Part shown: piece after piece, positions 39,056-47,191 of the stretch
Layout of the letters: each line of letters starts with the position of its first letter
Numbering within the stretch: position 1 is the stretch's first letter
Source of the DNA: Sulfitobacter sp. SK012
Lineage (GTDB): Bacteria; Pseudomonadota; Alphaproteobacteria; Rhodobacterales; Rhodobacteraceae
Assembly (NCBI RefSeq): GCF_003352085.1
Contig: NZ_CP025804.1
Location: 2,294,001-2,358,000 of the forward strand
Direction: 5' to 3'
DNA: 64,000 bases
The notes under the pieces: generated by a model
Database searches by the model: none
What the model saw: only the letters and a program-made list of their open reading frames with translations
What the model was told of the DNA's origin: nothing
Position numbers and translations under genes: made by a program

Positions 39056-39457
39056 ATGAATTTCACCCTTGCTTTGCTTCTCTTGGTCGTTGCGACCCAA
39101 ACACAGGCATCACAAGACTACCTCTGCCCGTCAACTGAAAGCTGTCAGACCGAAACAAATTGTAAACCTCATGTCGTTCACAGCATTTTGTCTATCGAGG
39201 CCAACCTTAATTTACTATCTTTTGGAAGTGCGACGTACCCACGCGACACTTGTGCAAGCTATGAGATGCAACCTAATTCCGGCATCACCAAATACATCGG
39301 ATTGGGTGGAGCAAAGGATGCAGTAGGTGCCCAGAGTTTTGTCCTATTTCAAAACATGGAATTTATTTTGACAAGTGCGGTTCAAGTCGAAGTCGGGGGC
39401 AAAGAGAAAGCCGTCGGACTATTGGTTTGGGGCGTATGCGAAAGGGCTGTTAGCTAA
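39056..39457 (+). CDS. Unrecognised small secreted cysteine-bearing protein
   Basis: 133 residues. It starts with a clear signal peptide (NFTLALLLLVVATQTQA) and the mature part carries five Cys (three within YLCPSTESCQTETNC, then DTC and GVC), so it is probably an oxidised periplasmic protein. ATG at 39056 has GAGGGT just upstream, four bases after the livF stop, and its stop overlaps the livH start (TAATG), so it is a true member of the operon and not noise. I know no such gene in Liv operons. Its base and codon use look less GC-biased than the neighbours. Confidence 0.65.
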   Translation: MNFTLALLLLVVATQTQASQDYLCPSTESCQTETNCKPHVVHSILSIEANLNLLSFGSATYPRDTCASYEMQPNSGITKYIGLGGAKDAVGAQSFVLFQNMEFILTSAVQVEVGGKEKAVGLLVWGVCERAVS

Positions 39458-40467
39458 TGGATTTTCTCAACGCAATCGTCGCCCTTGCGAATTACGTCCT
39501 GATCCCCGGTATCGCCTATGGCGCGCAGTTGGCCCTTGGTGCCCTTGGGGTCACGCTGGTTTACGGCATCCTGCGGTTCTCGAATTTTGCCCACGGCGAC
39601 ACCATGGCATTTGGCACGATGATCGTGGTGCTGCTGACGTGGTGGATGCAGTCCATCGGCATCAGTTTGGGGCCCCTGCCGACAGCACTTTTGGCCCTGC
39701 CCTTTGGCATCCTTGGTGCGATTGCTTTGCTGTTGATCACGGATAGGTTGGTTTACCGGTTCTACCGCGAACAAAAGGCCAAGCCGGTCATTTTGGTGAT
39801 CGTGTCCATGGGCGTGATGTTTATCATGAACGGCATCGTGCGGTTTATCATCGGACCGGATGATCAAAACTTTGCTGATGGCGAACGCTTCATCATTTCT
39901 GCGCGCGATTTCAAGACGCTAACGGGCCTTGATGAAGGCCTTTCCATTCGTACAACGCAAGTGATCACCGTTGTAACGGCCGTTGTTGTTGTGGCCGTTT
40001 TGTTCTGGTTTTTGAATAAAACGCGGTCAGGAAAATCGATGCGCGCCTACTCTGACAACGAGGATCTGGCGCTGCTGTCGGGCATCAACCCTGAGCGCGT
40101 GGTGATGATCACATGGATGATCGTGGCCGCCCTCGCGACGATTGCGGGCGTGCTGTATGGGTTGGATAAATCCTTTAAGCCATTCACTTATTTCCAGCTG
40201 TTGCTTCCGATTTTTGCAAGTGCTGTTGTTGGCGGTATCGGCAGCCCTTTGGGTGCTATTGCGGGTGGTTTTGTGATCGCATTCTCCGAGGTCACAATCA
40301 CCTACGCTTGGAAAAAAGTGCTGGTCTATATGATGCCCGATAGCCTTGATCCGTCGGGCCTCGTGCAGTTGATGTCCACGGATTATAAATTCGCCGTCAG
40401 TTTTGTGATCTTGCTGATCGTGTTGTTGTTCAAACCCACCGGGCTATTCAAGGGGCAGTCAACATGA
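39457..40467 (+). CDS. Liv-type ABC transporter permease (LivH-like)
   Basis: 336 residues, eight or so membrane segments. The LivH family is recognised by YGAQLALGALGVTLVYGILR with FSNFAHGDTMAFG, and by NKTRSGKSMRAYSDNEDLAL, where the conserved cytoplasmic loop contacts the ATPase. A long hydrophilic insert (about 129-165) lies outside. It overlaps the upstream small gene and the LivM gene. Confidence 0.94.
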   Translation: MDFLNAIVALANYVLIPGIAYGAQLALGALGVTLVYGILRFSNFAHGDTMAFGTMIVVLLTWWMQSIGISLGPLPTALLALPFGILGAIALLLITDRLVYRFYREQKAKPVILVIVSMGVMFIMNGIVRFIIGPDDQNFADGERFIISARDFKTLTGLDEGLSIRTTQVITVVTAVVVVAVLFWFLNKTRSGKSMRAYSDNEDLALLSGINPERVVMITWMIVAALATIAGVLYGLDKSFKPFTYFQLLLPIFASAVVGGIGSPLGAIAGGFVIAFSEVTITYAWKKVLVYMMPDSLDPSGLVQLMSTDYKFAVSFVILLIVLLFKPTGLFKGQST

Positions 40468-41768
40468 GCTCTACAGCCAGAAATACGCTGATGTTTGTGG
40501 GGATGTTCGCGTTGATCATCGGGGCCGGTCTTGTGCAGGGCTGGAACAACGCGATGTTAATTTTCAACATGGGGCTGATTTCAGCGATCATGGCGTTGGG
40601 CGTGAACCTGCAATGGGGGTTTGCCGGCTTGTTTAATGTTGGTGTGATGGGGTTTGTCGCACTTGGCGGCCTTGCCGCGGTACTGGTGTCTATGCCCCCC
40701 ACAACCCAAGCGTGGTCTGATGGCGGCGGTGGTGTATTGGTGTCGCTGCTGCTGGGCGCTGCGACGATCTTTGCCGCGGCGATGGTGCGGAGCCGGATGC
40801 CAGCGGGCCGGATACGTAATCTGGCGCTGTTATTTCTGTTGGTCGGCGGATTCTTCGTGTTTCGCTCCCTCTTTGATCCACAAGTCCAGGCCATCGAAGC
40901 AGTGAACCCTGCACAGACGGGCTACCTTGGGGGTCTTGGTCTGCCTATCGTTTTGGCATGGCCCGTGGGCGGGCTATTTGCCGCTGGTGCAGCTTGGTTG
41001 ATTGGCAAAGCCGCACTTGGTTTGCGGTCGGACTATCTGGCGATTGCGACCCTTGGCATTGCGGAGATCATTATTTCGATCCTCAAAAACGAGGATTGGT
41101 TGACCCGTGGGGTTAAGAACGTTGTGGGTGTGCCGCGCCCGGTTCCATATGAAATCGATTTGCAAAGCTCGGCTGCCTTTGTTGAGCGCGCGGCAAGTTT
41201 TGGGCTCGACCCTGTTGAAGGCTCAACCCTTTGGGTCAAGTTCCTTTATGGGCTGCTGTTCGCGGCTGTCTTGTTGATTTTGATCTGGCTCAGCCAGCGG
41301 GCGCTCAATTCACCTTGGGGCCGCATGCTTCGGGCCATCCGTGATAACGAAGTCGCCGCCGAGGCCATGGGCAAAGACGTCACGCGCCGCCATTTACAGG
41401 TTTTCATTCTTGGATCGGCTGTCTGCGGAATTGCCGGCGCGATGATGACAACCCTTGATGGCCAAATGACGCCCGGTACTTACCAGCCGCTGCGCTTTAC
41501 GTTTCTGATCTGGGTGATGGTGATTGTTGGTGGTTCGGGCAATAATTTTGGCGCGATCTTGGGCGGCTTTCTGATCTGGTTCTTGTGGGTCGAAGTAGAG
41601 CCGATTGGGTTGTTCATAATGAACGTGATCACCTCCGGGATGGAAGACGGATCTGCACTAAAAACGCATCTCATCGGGTCCGCAGCTCATATGCGGCTGA
41701 TGACAATGGGGTTGATCATGATCTTAGTACTCAGGTTTAGCCCGCGCGGATTGATCCCGGAAAAGTAA
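40464..41768 (+). CDS. Liv-type ABC transporter permease (LivM-like)
   Basis: 434 residues, longer than E. coli LivM partly because of extra segments around 75-150. Family motifs are LQWGFAGLFNVGVMGFVALGG and WGRMLRAIRDNEVAAEAMGK. Its start overlaps livH by four bases. It ends just before the hairpin at 41778-41809. Confidence 0.94.
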   Translation: MSSTARNTLMFVGMFALIIGAGLVQGWNNAMLIFNMGLISAIMALGVNLQWGFAGLFNVGVMGFVALGGLAAVLVSMPPTTQAWSDGGGGVLVSLLLGAATIFAAAMVRSRMPAGRIRNLALLFLLVGGFFVFRSLFDPQVQAIEAVNPAQTGYLGGLGLPIVLAWPVGGLFAAGAAWLIGKAALGLRSDYLAIATLGIAEIIISILKNEDWLTRGVKNVVGVPRPVPYEIDLQSSAAFVERAASFGLDPVEGSTLWVKFLYGLLFAAVLLILIWLSQRALNSPWGRMLRAIRDNEVAAEAMGKDVTRRHLQVFILGSAVCGIAGAMMTTLDGQMTPGTYQPLRFTFLIWVMVIVGGSGNNFGAILGGFLIWFLWVEVEPIGLFIMNVITSGMEDGSALKTHLIGSAAHMRLMTMGLIMILVLRFSPRGLIPEK

Positions 41769-41772
41769 GCCA

Positions 41773-41809
41773 GAAAAAGGGCCTCATCCAGAATTTCGGA
41801 TGAGGCCCT
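41773..41809 (-). terminator. Hairpin terminator between livM and HerA-like gene
   Basis: AGGGCCTCATCC pairs perfectly with GGATGAGGCCCT around an eight-base loop. On the minus strand it is followed by TTTTTC, fitting the HerA-like gene that ends at 41850. It may also stop livM transcription, though the plus-strand side lacks a T tract. Confidence 0.85.
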
Positions 41810-41849
41810 AATGGTTTAGACAGGAAGTTTGAGCGGCTCAAATATCCGT

Positions 41850-43433
41850 TCAGCGCCCTTTGAAAAGCCCCCCCAAGATGCCGCGCACAATGCGGCGGCC
41901 CGTGGTGCCTTTGAGTTCTTTGATCACGACCTGCGCAATTGCGCCGCCGATGCCAGTATCGTTGCTTTGGCGCGTCGATGTCTTGCGTTTACGTGTCGAG
42001 GTGGTTTCTTCTTTTGGGCTGTATCGCCGTGCATTCTTGAAGTCGCGCAAAGAAGGAGCGTTTTTCTCTGCTTCCGCCGCGGCCTCGGCTTTTGCAATGG
42101 CGTCTTCGGCCTCTTGCGCTTCTTGTGCTGCTGCCGCCGCGCGATCGCGCAACATTTCAAATGCGCTCTCTCGGTCAAGCGGTGTGTCGTATTTACCTGC
42201 CATCGGCGAGCGCGCCATCAACGATTTGCGCATGGCCTCATCGATGGGCCCAAGTTGTGAGGACGGAGGCCGGATCAGGGTCCGTTCCACCACGCCTGGC
42301 ACACCTTTGGGTTGGAGCATCGACGTCACCGCCTCGCCGACACCGACTTCGCGGATCGCTTCTTCGGTGCTGAAGTTGGGGTTGGAGCGGTAGGTTTGCG
42401 ACGCCATCCGCAGCTCTTTTTGGTCCTTGGCGGTAAATGCCCGCAAAGCATGCTGGATGCGGTTGCCAAGCTGGCCCAAGATATCTTCTGGGACATCCGC
42501 TGGATTCTGCGAGATGAAATAAACGCCTACGCCCTTTGAGCGGATTAGGCGGGCAACTTGCTCCACCTTGTCAACAAGCGCCTTGGGGGCGTCGTCAAAC
42601 AACAAATGCGCTTCGTCAAAGAAAAAGACCAGCTTGGGTTTTTCAGGATCGCCCACTTCGGGGAGCTCCTCAAAAAGCTCGCTCAGCAGCCACAACAAGA
42701 ACGTAGCATAAAGTTTTGGCGCGCCCATCAGCTGATCTGACGCGAGTATATTGATCATCCCGCGCCCGTCTTCATCCGTGCGCATCAAGTCGGTGAGCGC
42801 CAATGCAGGTTCGCCAAATAGCTGTGTCGCCCCTTGGTTTTCGAGCACCAAAAGACGCCGCTGAATGGCACCAATAGAAGCAGACGAAACATTGCCGTAG
42901 CGCAGCGATAGGTCGCTGGCGTGTTCGCCAATCCAGACCAGCAGCGACTGCAGATCCTTTAGATCCAACAGTGGCAACCCGTCTTCATCAGCGAGGCGGA
43001 AAGCGATGTTCAAGATACCTTCCTGAGCATCGGTCAGGTCCAATAAGCGGGCCAACAGCAGCGGCCCCATTTCTGAAACCGTTGTGCGGACTGGGTGGCC
43101 CTTCTTGCCGAACATATCCCAAAACGCGACGGGAAAGGCATTGTAGCTGAAATCTTCAAACCCGATGGTCTCAGAGCGTTTGGTGAAAGCACCGTGCAGT
43201 TTGTGATCTGCGCTGCCTGCAACAGCCAGTCCCGACAGGTCACCTTTGACGTCTGACAAAAACACCGGGACCCCAGCATCCGAGAACCCTTCAGCCAAGA
43301 TTTGCAGCGTGACGGTTTTGCCCGTGCCAGTCGCGCCGGCGATCATCCCGTGCCGGTTTGCGTATTTGAGGCTGAGAAACTGCTGTTCGCCGTAGGCTTT
43401 GCCACCGCCGCCAATAAAAATATCCGATGTCAC
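41850..43433 (-). CDS. HerA-like ATPase, DUF853/YjgR family
   Basis: 527 residues. Walker A is GATGTGKT at 33-40 and Walker B is [13 protein letters not shown], the mark of the HerA/FtsK-like superfamily. [21 protein letters not shown] with [18 protein letters not shown] is specific for the YjgR group. A charged low-complexity stretch (about 430-465, [20 protein letters not shown]) precedes the C-terminus. Function is not established; a role in DNA or protein translocation is assumed by fold. Confidence 0.92.
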   Translation of the reverse strand: MTSDIFIGGGGKAYGEQQFLSLKYANRHGMIAGATGTGKTVTLQILAEGFSDAGVPVFLSDVKGDLSGLAVAGSADHKLHGAFTKRSETIGFEDFSYNAFPVAFWDMFGKKGHPVRTTVSEMGPLLLARLLDLTDAQEGILNIAFRLADEDGLPLLDLKDLQSLLVWIGEHASDLSLRYGNVSSASIGAIQRRLLVLENQGATQLFGEPALALTDLMRTDEDGRGMINILASDQLMGAPKLYATFLLWLLSELFEELPEVGDPEKPKLVFFFDEAHLLFDDAPKALVDKVEQVARLIRSKGVGVYFISQNPADVPEDILGQLGNRIQHALRAFTAKDQKELRMASQTYRSNPNFSTEEAIREVGVGEAVTSMLQPKGVPGVVERTLIRPPSSQLGPIDEAMRKSLMARSPMAGKYDTPLDRESAFEMLRDRAAAAAQEAQEAEDAIAKAEAAAEAEKNAPSLRDFKNARRYSPKEETTSTRKRKTSTRQSNDTGIGGAIAQVVIKELKGTTGRRIVRGILGGLFKGR

Positions 43434-43519
43434 TTAGTGCTCCTTCGCTGATGCGCGCTGGCTGCGCAAGTCGCGGAGCAGAGTGCAGTTGGAGCATACA
43501 AACTTAACTTTTCTACGCC

Positions 43520-43611
43520 ATAGTCAAATTGTTCCGGGCCGCAGTGTCCATTTGGCCCTGAACGCTTCCTCCCTGTCCGACTGGCCGCGCCTTCGGGCGC
43601 GGTCTTTTTTC
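43520..43611 (+). ncRNA. Candidate small RNA 1 (start uncertain)
   Basis: An intrinsic terminator (CCGCGCC, TTC loop, GGGCGCGG then seven-base T tract to 43610) has no coding sequence before it on this strand. The sequence in front contains a pyrimidine-rich CTTCCTCCCTGTCC, which could pair with Shine-Dalgarno regions as in known alphaproteobacterial anti-SD small RNAs. The 5' end is not fixed: candidate promoters near 43489-43517 are weak and overlap the divergent HerA-like promoter. Confidence 0.4.
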
Positions 43612-43668
43612 GTAACCCTCTATTTTTAAATGTTTATTTTGCAGTTTTTTGCTGACACATAATTTTAG

Positions 43669-43697
43669 TTGACCCGTGCGCGAGGCTTTACTACCTT
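43669..43697 (+). promoter_or_regulatory. Orphan sigma70-like promoter
   Basis: TTGACC and TACCTT are exactly 17 bases apart. Transcription would begin near 43704 and meet a terminator about 70 bases later, with no reading frame between. Confidence 0.6.
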
Positions 43698-43703
43698 ACG
43701 GCC

Positions 43704-43772
43704 AATAAGTCGGCACAGTTCGACGGGGAGAAGTAATCTAAATAAAAGAGGGTGCATTGCGCCCTCTTTTTT
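43704..43772 (+). ncRNA. Candidate small RNA 2
   Basis: The segment between the promoter at 43669-43697 and the terminator (AAAGAGGGTGC pairing with GCGCCCTCTTT, then T run to 43772) would give a transcript of about 70 nt. It contains GACGGGGAGAAG, a purine-rich single-stranded part, but no ATG. Alternatively it is a premature-termination leader for the IalB-like gene, whose start is 114 bases downstream. Confidence 0.5.
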
Positions 43773-43885
43773 CATGGGAACGCCCTCGGCAGCATCTCAA
43801 ATTTTTGCGTTTGATCGCTGCATGCCCCCTGACATCCCCGGACGTGCATGTTAAAAGTAATCGACGCATTTATACTGGATTGATC

Positions 43886-44494
43886 ATGTTCAAACTTATG
43901 TCCGCTCTACCGCTTTGTGCGGCCCTTGCCCTTGCTGCTCCTGTGGCCTTTGCCCAAGAGACAACCACCGCAGAAACGGATGCTCCAGCAGAGCCTACCG
44001 TCGATGATTTGCTAAGCATTGCTGACGATACAGAATCTGAAGTCGGAAAGCCTTACACCAAAGAGGTCATTGGCGGCTGGGAGATGCGCTGCATCAAGAA
44101 CCCAGATGCGGAAGACCCCTGCCAGATGTACCAGTTGCTCAGTGATGACGAAGGTGTACCTGTTGCCGAGATTTCGATATTCCGTTTGCCCGAAGGCAGC
44201 CGTGCCATTGCTGGCGCTACCGTAATCGTGCCGCTTGAGACGGCGCTGGCAAAGCAACTGACCATCATCATCGATGGTGCCAAGGCGCGGCGCTACCCGT
44301 TCGCATTTTGCAATCCAGTGGGCTGCTATGTCCGCATGGGTCTGACCGCCGAAGATGTCGCCGCCTTCAAACGCGGCAATGGCGCAATCATGTCGATTGT
44401 GCCGGCGTTGGCACCTGATCAGACGGTGGAGCTTAAGTTGTCGTTGGACGGATTTACTGCAGGCTACGACAAGGTCTCGACGATCGTACAATAA
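43886..44494 (+). CDS. Invasion-associated locus B (IalB) family protein
   Basis: 202 residues. A signal peptide (about 1-23, ending AFAQ) is followed by an acidic linker (about 24-55) and then the IalB domain: GGWEMRCIKNP with CQMYQLLSDDEG, later FCNPVGCYVRMGLT. Four Cys in two pairs are conserved in the family and probably form disulfides. IalB-like proteins are widespread periplasmic proteins of alphaproteobacteria and are not by themselves evidence of pathogenicity. ATG at 43886 starts the signal peptide. Confidence 0.88.
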   Translation: MFKLMSALPLCAALALAAPVAFAQETTTAETDAPAEPTVDDLLSIADDTESEVGKPYTKEVIGGWEMRCIKNPDAEDPCQMYQLLSDDEGVPVAEISIFRLPEGSRAIAGATVIVPLETALAKQLTIIIDGAKARRYPFAFCNPVGCYVRMGLTAEDVAAFKRGNGAIMSIVPALAPDQTVELKLSLDGFTAGYDKVSTIVQ

Positions 44495-44517
44495 AGCGCA
44501 TTTGGTTGTGTAATCAG

Positions 44518-44549
44518 GCCGCGACCCTTTCTTGGGTGGCGGCTTTTTT
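44518..44549 (+). terminator. Intrinsic terminator after IalB-like gene
   Basis: GCCGCGACCC and GGGTGGCGGC form a stem with one mismatch around six bases, followed by six T. Confidence 0.85.
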
Positions 44550-44556
44550 GTGGCCA

Positions 44557-45768
44557 TCAAACGTTGCGCAGGGCAATCACCGCATTCATACCGCCAAACG
44601 CAAACGCATTGCTGAGCGCCACATCGACCTTGGCCTCGCGCGCCTCATTTGGAACGACATCCAACGCACATTCTGGGTCAGGTTCCTGATAGCCAATGGT
44701 GGGGGCGACCACCCCATCGCGAAGCGCCATGATACATGCCAAGAGCTCCACCGCCCCGGTGCCACCAATCAAATGGCCGTGCATTGATTTGGTCGAACTG
44801 ATCATCAGCCGGTCCGCATGGGGCCCAAAGACATCCGCCACAGCAGCACATTCGGTCTTGTCATTGGCCGCAGTTCCGGTCCCGTGAGCATTGATATAGC
44901 CAACCTCGTCGCGATTGATACCAGCATCCGTCAGCGCGCCCGACATGGCCCGCGCGGCGCCAGATTTCGACGGCATCACGATGTCGGAGGCATCCGAGGA
45001 CATCGCAAAACCCGCGACCTCGCACAAGATATCGGCACCGCGTGCACAGGCGTGCTCATATTCCTCAAAGACAAATACGCCAGCCCCCTCGCCCTGAACC
45101 ATACCGTTGCGGTTGGCTGAAAACGGACGGCACGCATCACGGCTCATCACGCGCAACCCTTCCCAGGCTTTGACACCGCCAAAGCACAGCATCGATTCAG
45201 ATCCGCCCGTGACCATCGCGGGGGCCATGCCAGAGCGCACCATTGAGAACGCCTGCGCCATAGCATGATTGGACGACGCGCAGGCCGTCGACACGGTAAA
45301 GGATGGGCCCTTGAGGTTCCATTCCATACTCACGTGACTGGCGGCGGCATTGTTCATCAGTTTGGGCACCACAAAAGGATGCACCCGGTTTTTGCCTTCT
45401 TCATAGACAGCGCGGTAGTTGTCATCCCACGTGCTGACGCCGCCGCCCGCAGTGCCCAGCACCACGCCGGAGCGTGCAGAAACCTCGCCCGAAAACACAA
45501 TGCCAGATTGCTCAATCGCTTCCTTAGCAGCAGCGAGCGTAAACTGAGTATAGCGGTCATACAGCGAGATTTGCTGGCGGTTGTACCGCCCCTCAGCCTC
45601 AAATCCGCGGACCTGCCCCCCAATTTGGATCGACAAGCGATCAACATCGCGAAATTCAAGCTGGCCAATGCCGCAAACGCCATTCTTCATCGCAGCCATG
45701 GTATCCGCGACGGAATGCCCCAGCGCGTTGATCGTGCCTGCGCCAGTGATCACAACGCGCTTCATCAA
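44557..45768 (-). CDS. Beta-ketoacyl-ACP synthase (KAS II/NodE-like)
   Basis: 403 residues of the thiolase fold. It elongates acyl-ACP by condensation with malonyl-ACP. The catalytic triad is Cys163 (TVSTACASSNHA), His295 (NAHGTGTA) and His330 (TKSMHGHLIGGTGA). It lies one base after a dedicated ACP gene and near lpxD, so it probably makes a special acyl chain for lipid A or another envelope lipid and not the bulk fatty acids. Confidence 0.93.
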   Translation of the reverse strand: MMKRVVITGAGTINALGHSVADTMAAMKNGVCGIGQLEFRDVDRLSIQIGGQVRGFEAEGRYNRQQISLYDRYTQFTLAAAKEAIEQSGIVFSGEVSARSGVVLGTAGGGVSTWDDNYRAVYEEGKNRVHPFVVPKLMNNAAASHVSMEWNLKGPSFTVSTACASSNHAMAQAFSMVRSGMAPAMVTGGSESMLCFGGVKAWEGLRVMSRDACRPFSANRNGMVQGEGAGVFVFEEYEHACARGADILCEVAGFAMSSDASDIVMPSKSGAARAMSGALTDAGINRDEVGYINAHGTGTAANDKTECAAVADVFGPHADRLMISSTKSMHGHLIGGTGAVELLACIMALRDGVVAPTIGYQEPDPECALDVVPNEAREAKVDVALSNAFAFGGMNAVIALRNV

Positions 45769-45769
45769 C

Positions 45770-46027
45770 CTAGCTCTGCTCGGACTTCAGGCGCTCAATG
45801 CCCGCGATGATTGTCGCAACAGAGGTGATATCAAAATCCGATTCCTGTGGTGCGTTTGCGTTGAACGGCACTGTAATGTCGAAGGCCTCTTCAATTGCAA
45901 AGATGCTTTCCACCAGCCCAAGACTGTCGATGCCCAAGCTTTCAAGCGTACTGTCCAGTTGGACATCCGTAGGCTCCAACACGGCCTGTTCGGCGATGAT
46001 GGAGATGACCTGATCTTTGATGCTCAT
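45770..46027 (-). CDS. Acyl carrier protein (specialised)
   Basis: 85 residues. The phosphopantetheine site is Ser35 in LGIDSLGLVE. The rest is acidic and helical as usual, but with a longer loop between helices II and III (PFNANAPQESDFDI) than in house-keeping AcpP, similar to ACPs that serve lipid A chain building. Sits between lpxD and the ketoacyl synthase. Confidence 0.93.
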   Translation of the reverse strand: MSIKDQVISIIAEQAVLEPTDVQLDSTLESLGIDSLGLVESIFAIEEAFDITVPFNANAPQESDFDITSVATIIAGIERLKSEQS

Positions 46028-46067
46028 GGCGTTAAATCCTCACCTCATGGCAGCAGTTGTAGATCAC

Positions 46068-47159
46068 CTAATCATCCTTGTCAGATTTGAAAACCACCTT
46101 CTGCAGCGCTGTAATGTCGCGCAGGAGCCGCGGCAGGCGGCGGATGGACTTGTACATTTCAACCTGTTTATCCATTTGCGTTGCAGGATAGCCAAGCATG
46201 GTACGGCCTGCGGGGACATTGGTCATGAGCTTGGTGCCGCCTCCCGCAATCACGCCATCACCAACAAATATGTTGTCGCTAACGCCGCATTGCCCACCCA
46301 GCACAACGTTGTCACCAATCACAGCTGAGCCCGCGATGCCAACTTGCCCACAGATCAGACAATTGCGCCCGATGACAACATTATGACCCAAGTGCACAAG
46401 GTTATCGATCTTGGTATTATCGCCGATGGCGGTGTTGCGGATCGTTCCACAATCGATGGTAACGTTCATGGCAACTTCGACATCATCGCCGATTGTCACC
46501 GCGCCAAGCGAATGGATACGCGTCCAAGGTTGCGCTTTAGCATCCCCCTGATCCCCCAGCGTTTTGCGTGCCTCTTCAACACCCGATGGCTCTGCCGTGG
46601 TAAAGGAAAACCCATCTCCGCCAATGCGGGCACCCGGTTGCGCAACAAAACGCGCACCAATGACAACACGCGCACCGATGCTGACATGCTCGCGCAAATA
46701 CGCCCCCTCGCCCACAGTCGCATCCCAGCCGACAAAACACTGCGGCCCGATCACGGAGCCTGCGCCGATATGCGCACCCTTGCTGATTACGGCGAGCGGT
46801 CCGACTGATACGCCTTCGCCCAGCACGGCTTGGGGGTCGACAAAAGCTGTGGGGTGAATGCCCGATTCATACCCCTGCCCGCGATCCATCAATGCTGTGA
46901 GCCCGGCCATTGCAAAGCGAGGCCGTGGGGCTATGATTGCGGCCTTGAGGCCCAAGGCCTGCCAATCGGCACCTTCCCAAAGCATCGCAGCAACGGCACT
47001 GCCCTTTGACAGCGCATCAGCATATTTTGGGTTCATCGCAAGAGCCAGATCATCGGGCGTTGCATGGGCTGGTTCTGCAGCGCCGCGCACAACGATACCA
47101 GTGTCACCAACCGCAGTGGCACCCAAAGCCGATGAGATATCTTTGATCGTGTGATGCAT
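46068..47159 (-). CDS. lpxD: UDP-3-O-acylglucosamine N-acyltransferase
   Basis: 363 residues. It adds the N-linked 3-hydroxyacyl chain in lipid A synthesis. The N-terminal uridine-binding domain is followed by a left-handed beta helix of hexapeptide repeats (about 100-310), with the catalytic His in DNLVHLGHNVVIGRNCLI. The C-terminus ends in a helical tail. It is not in the usual bamA-lpxD-fabZ-lpxA cluster but with an ACP and a KAS gene. Confidence 0.94.
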   Translation of the reverse strand: MHHTIKDISSALGATAVGDTGIVVRGAAEPAHATPDDLALAMNPKYADALSKGSAVAAMLWEGADWQALGLKAAIIAPRPRFAMAGLTALMDRGQGYESGIHPTAFVDPQAVLGEGVSVGPLAVISKGAHIGAGSVIGPQCFVGWDATVGEGAYLREHVSIGARVVIGARFVAQPGARIGGDGFSFTTAEPSGVEEARKTLGDQGDAKAQPWTRIHSLGAVTIGDDVEVAMNVTIDCGTIRNTAIGDNTKIDNLVHLGHNVVIGRNCLICGQVGIAGSAVIGDNVVLGGQCGVSDNIFVGDGVIAGGGTKLMTNVPAGRTMLGYPATQMDKQVEMYKSIRRLPRLLRDITALQKVVFKSDKDD

Positions 47160-47191
47160 GACGAGGCTCCCGAAAAAAGGTCGGGTCAGAC

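Larger units (their letters stand above)
43434..43885. other. Intergenic region with two orphan terminators
   Basis: About 450 bases without a protein gene. It holds two plus-strand intrinsic terminators, at 43585-43610 and 43745-43772, and a good plus-strand promoter at 43669-43697. With no open frame in front of either terminator, small RNAs are the simplest explanation. Confidence 0.6.

Noticed and set aside
43886..44494. IalB-like protein as a virulence marker
   Set aside because: The family is widespread in free-living marine alphaproteobacteria; nothing else here points to invasion.
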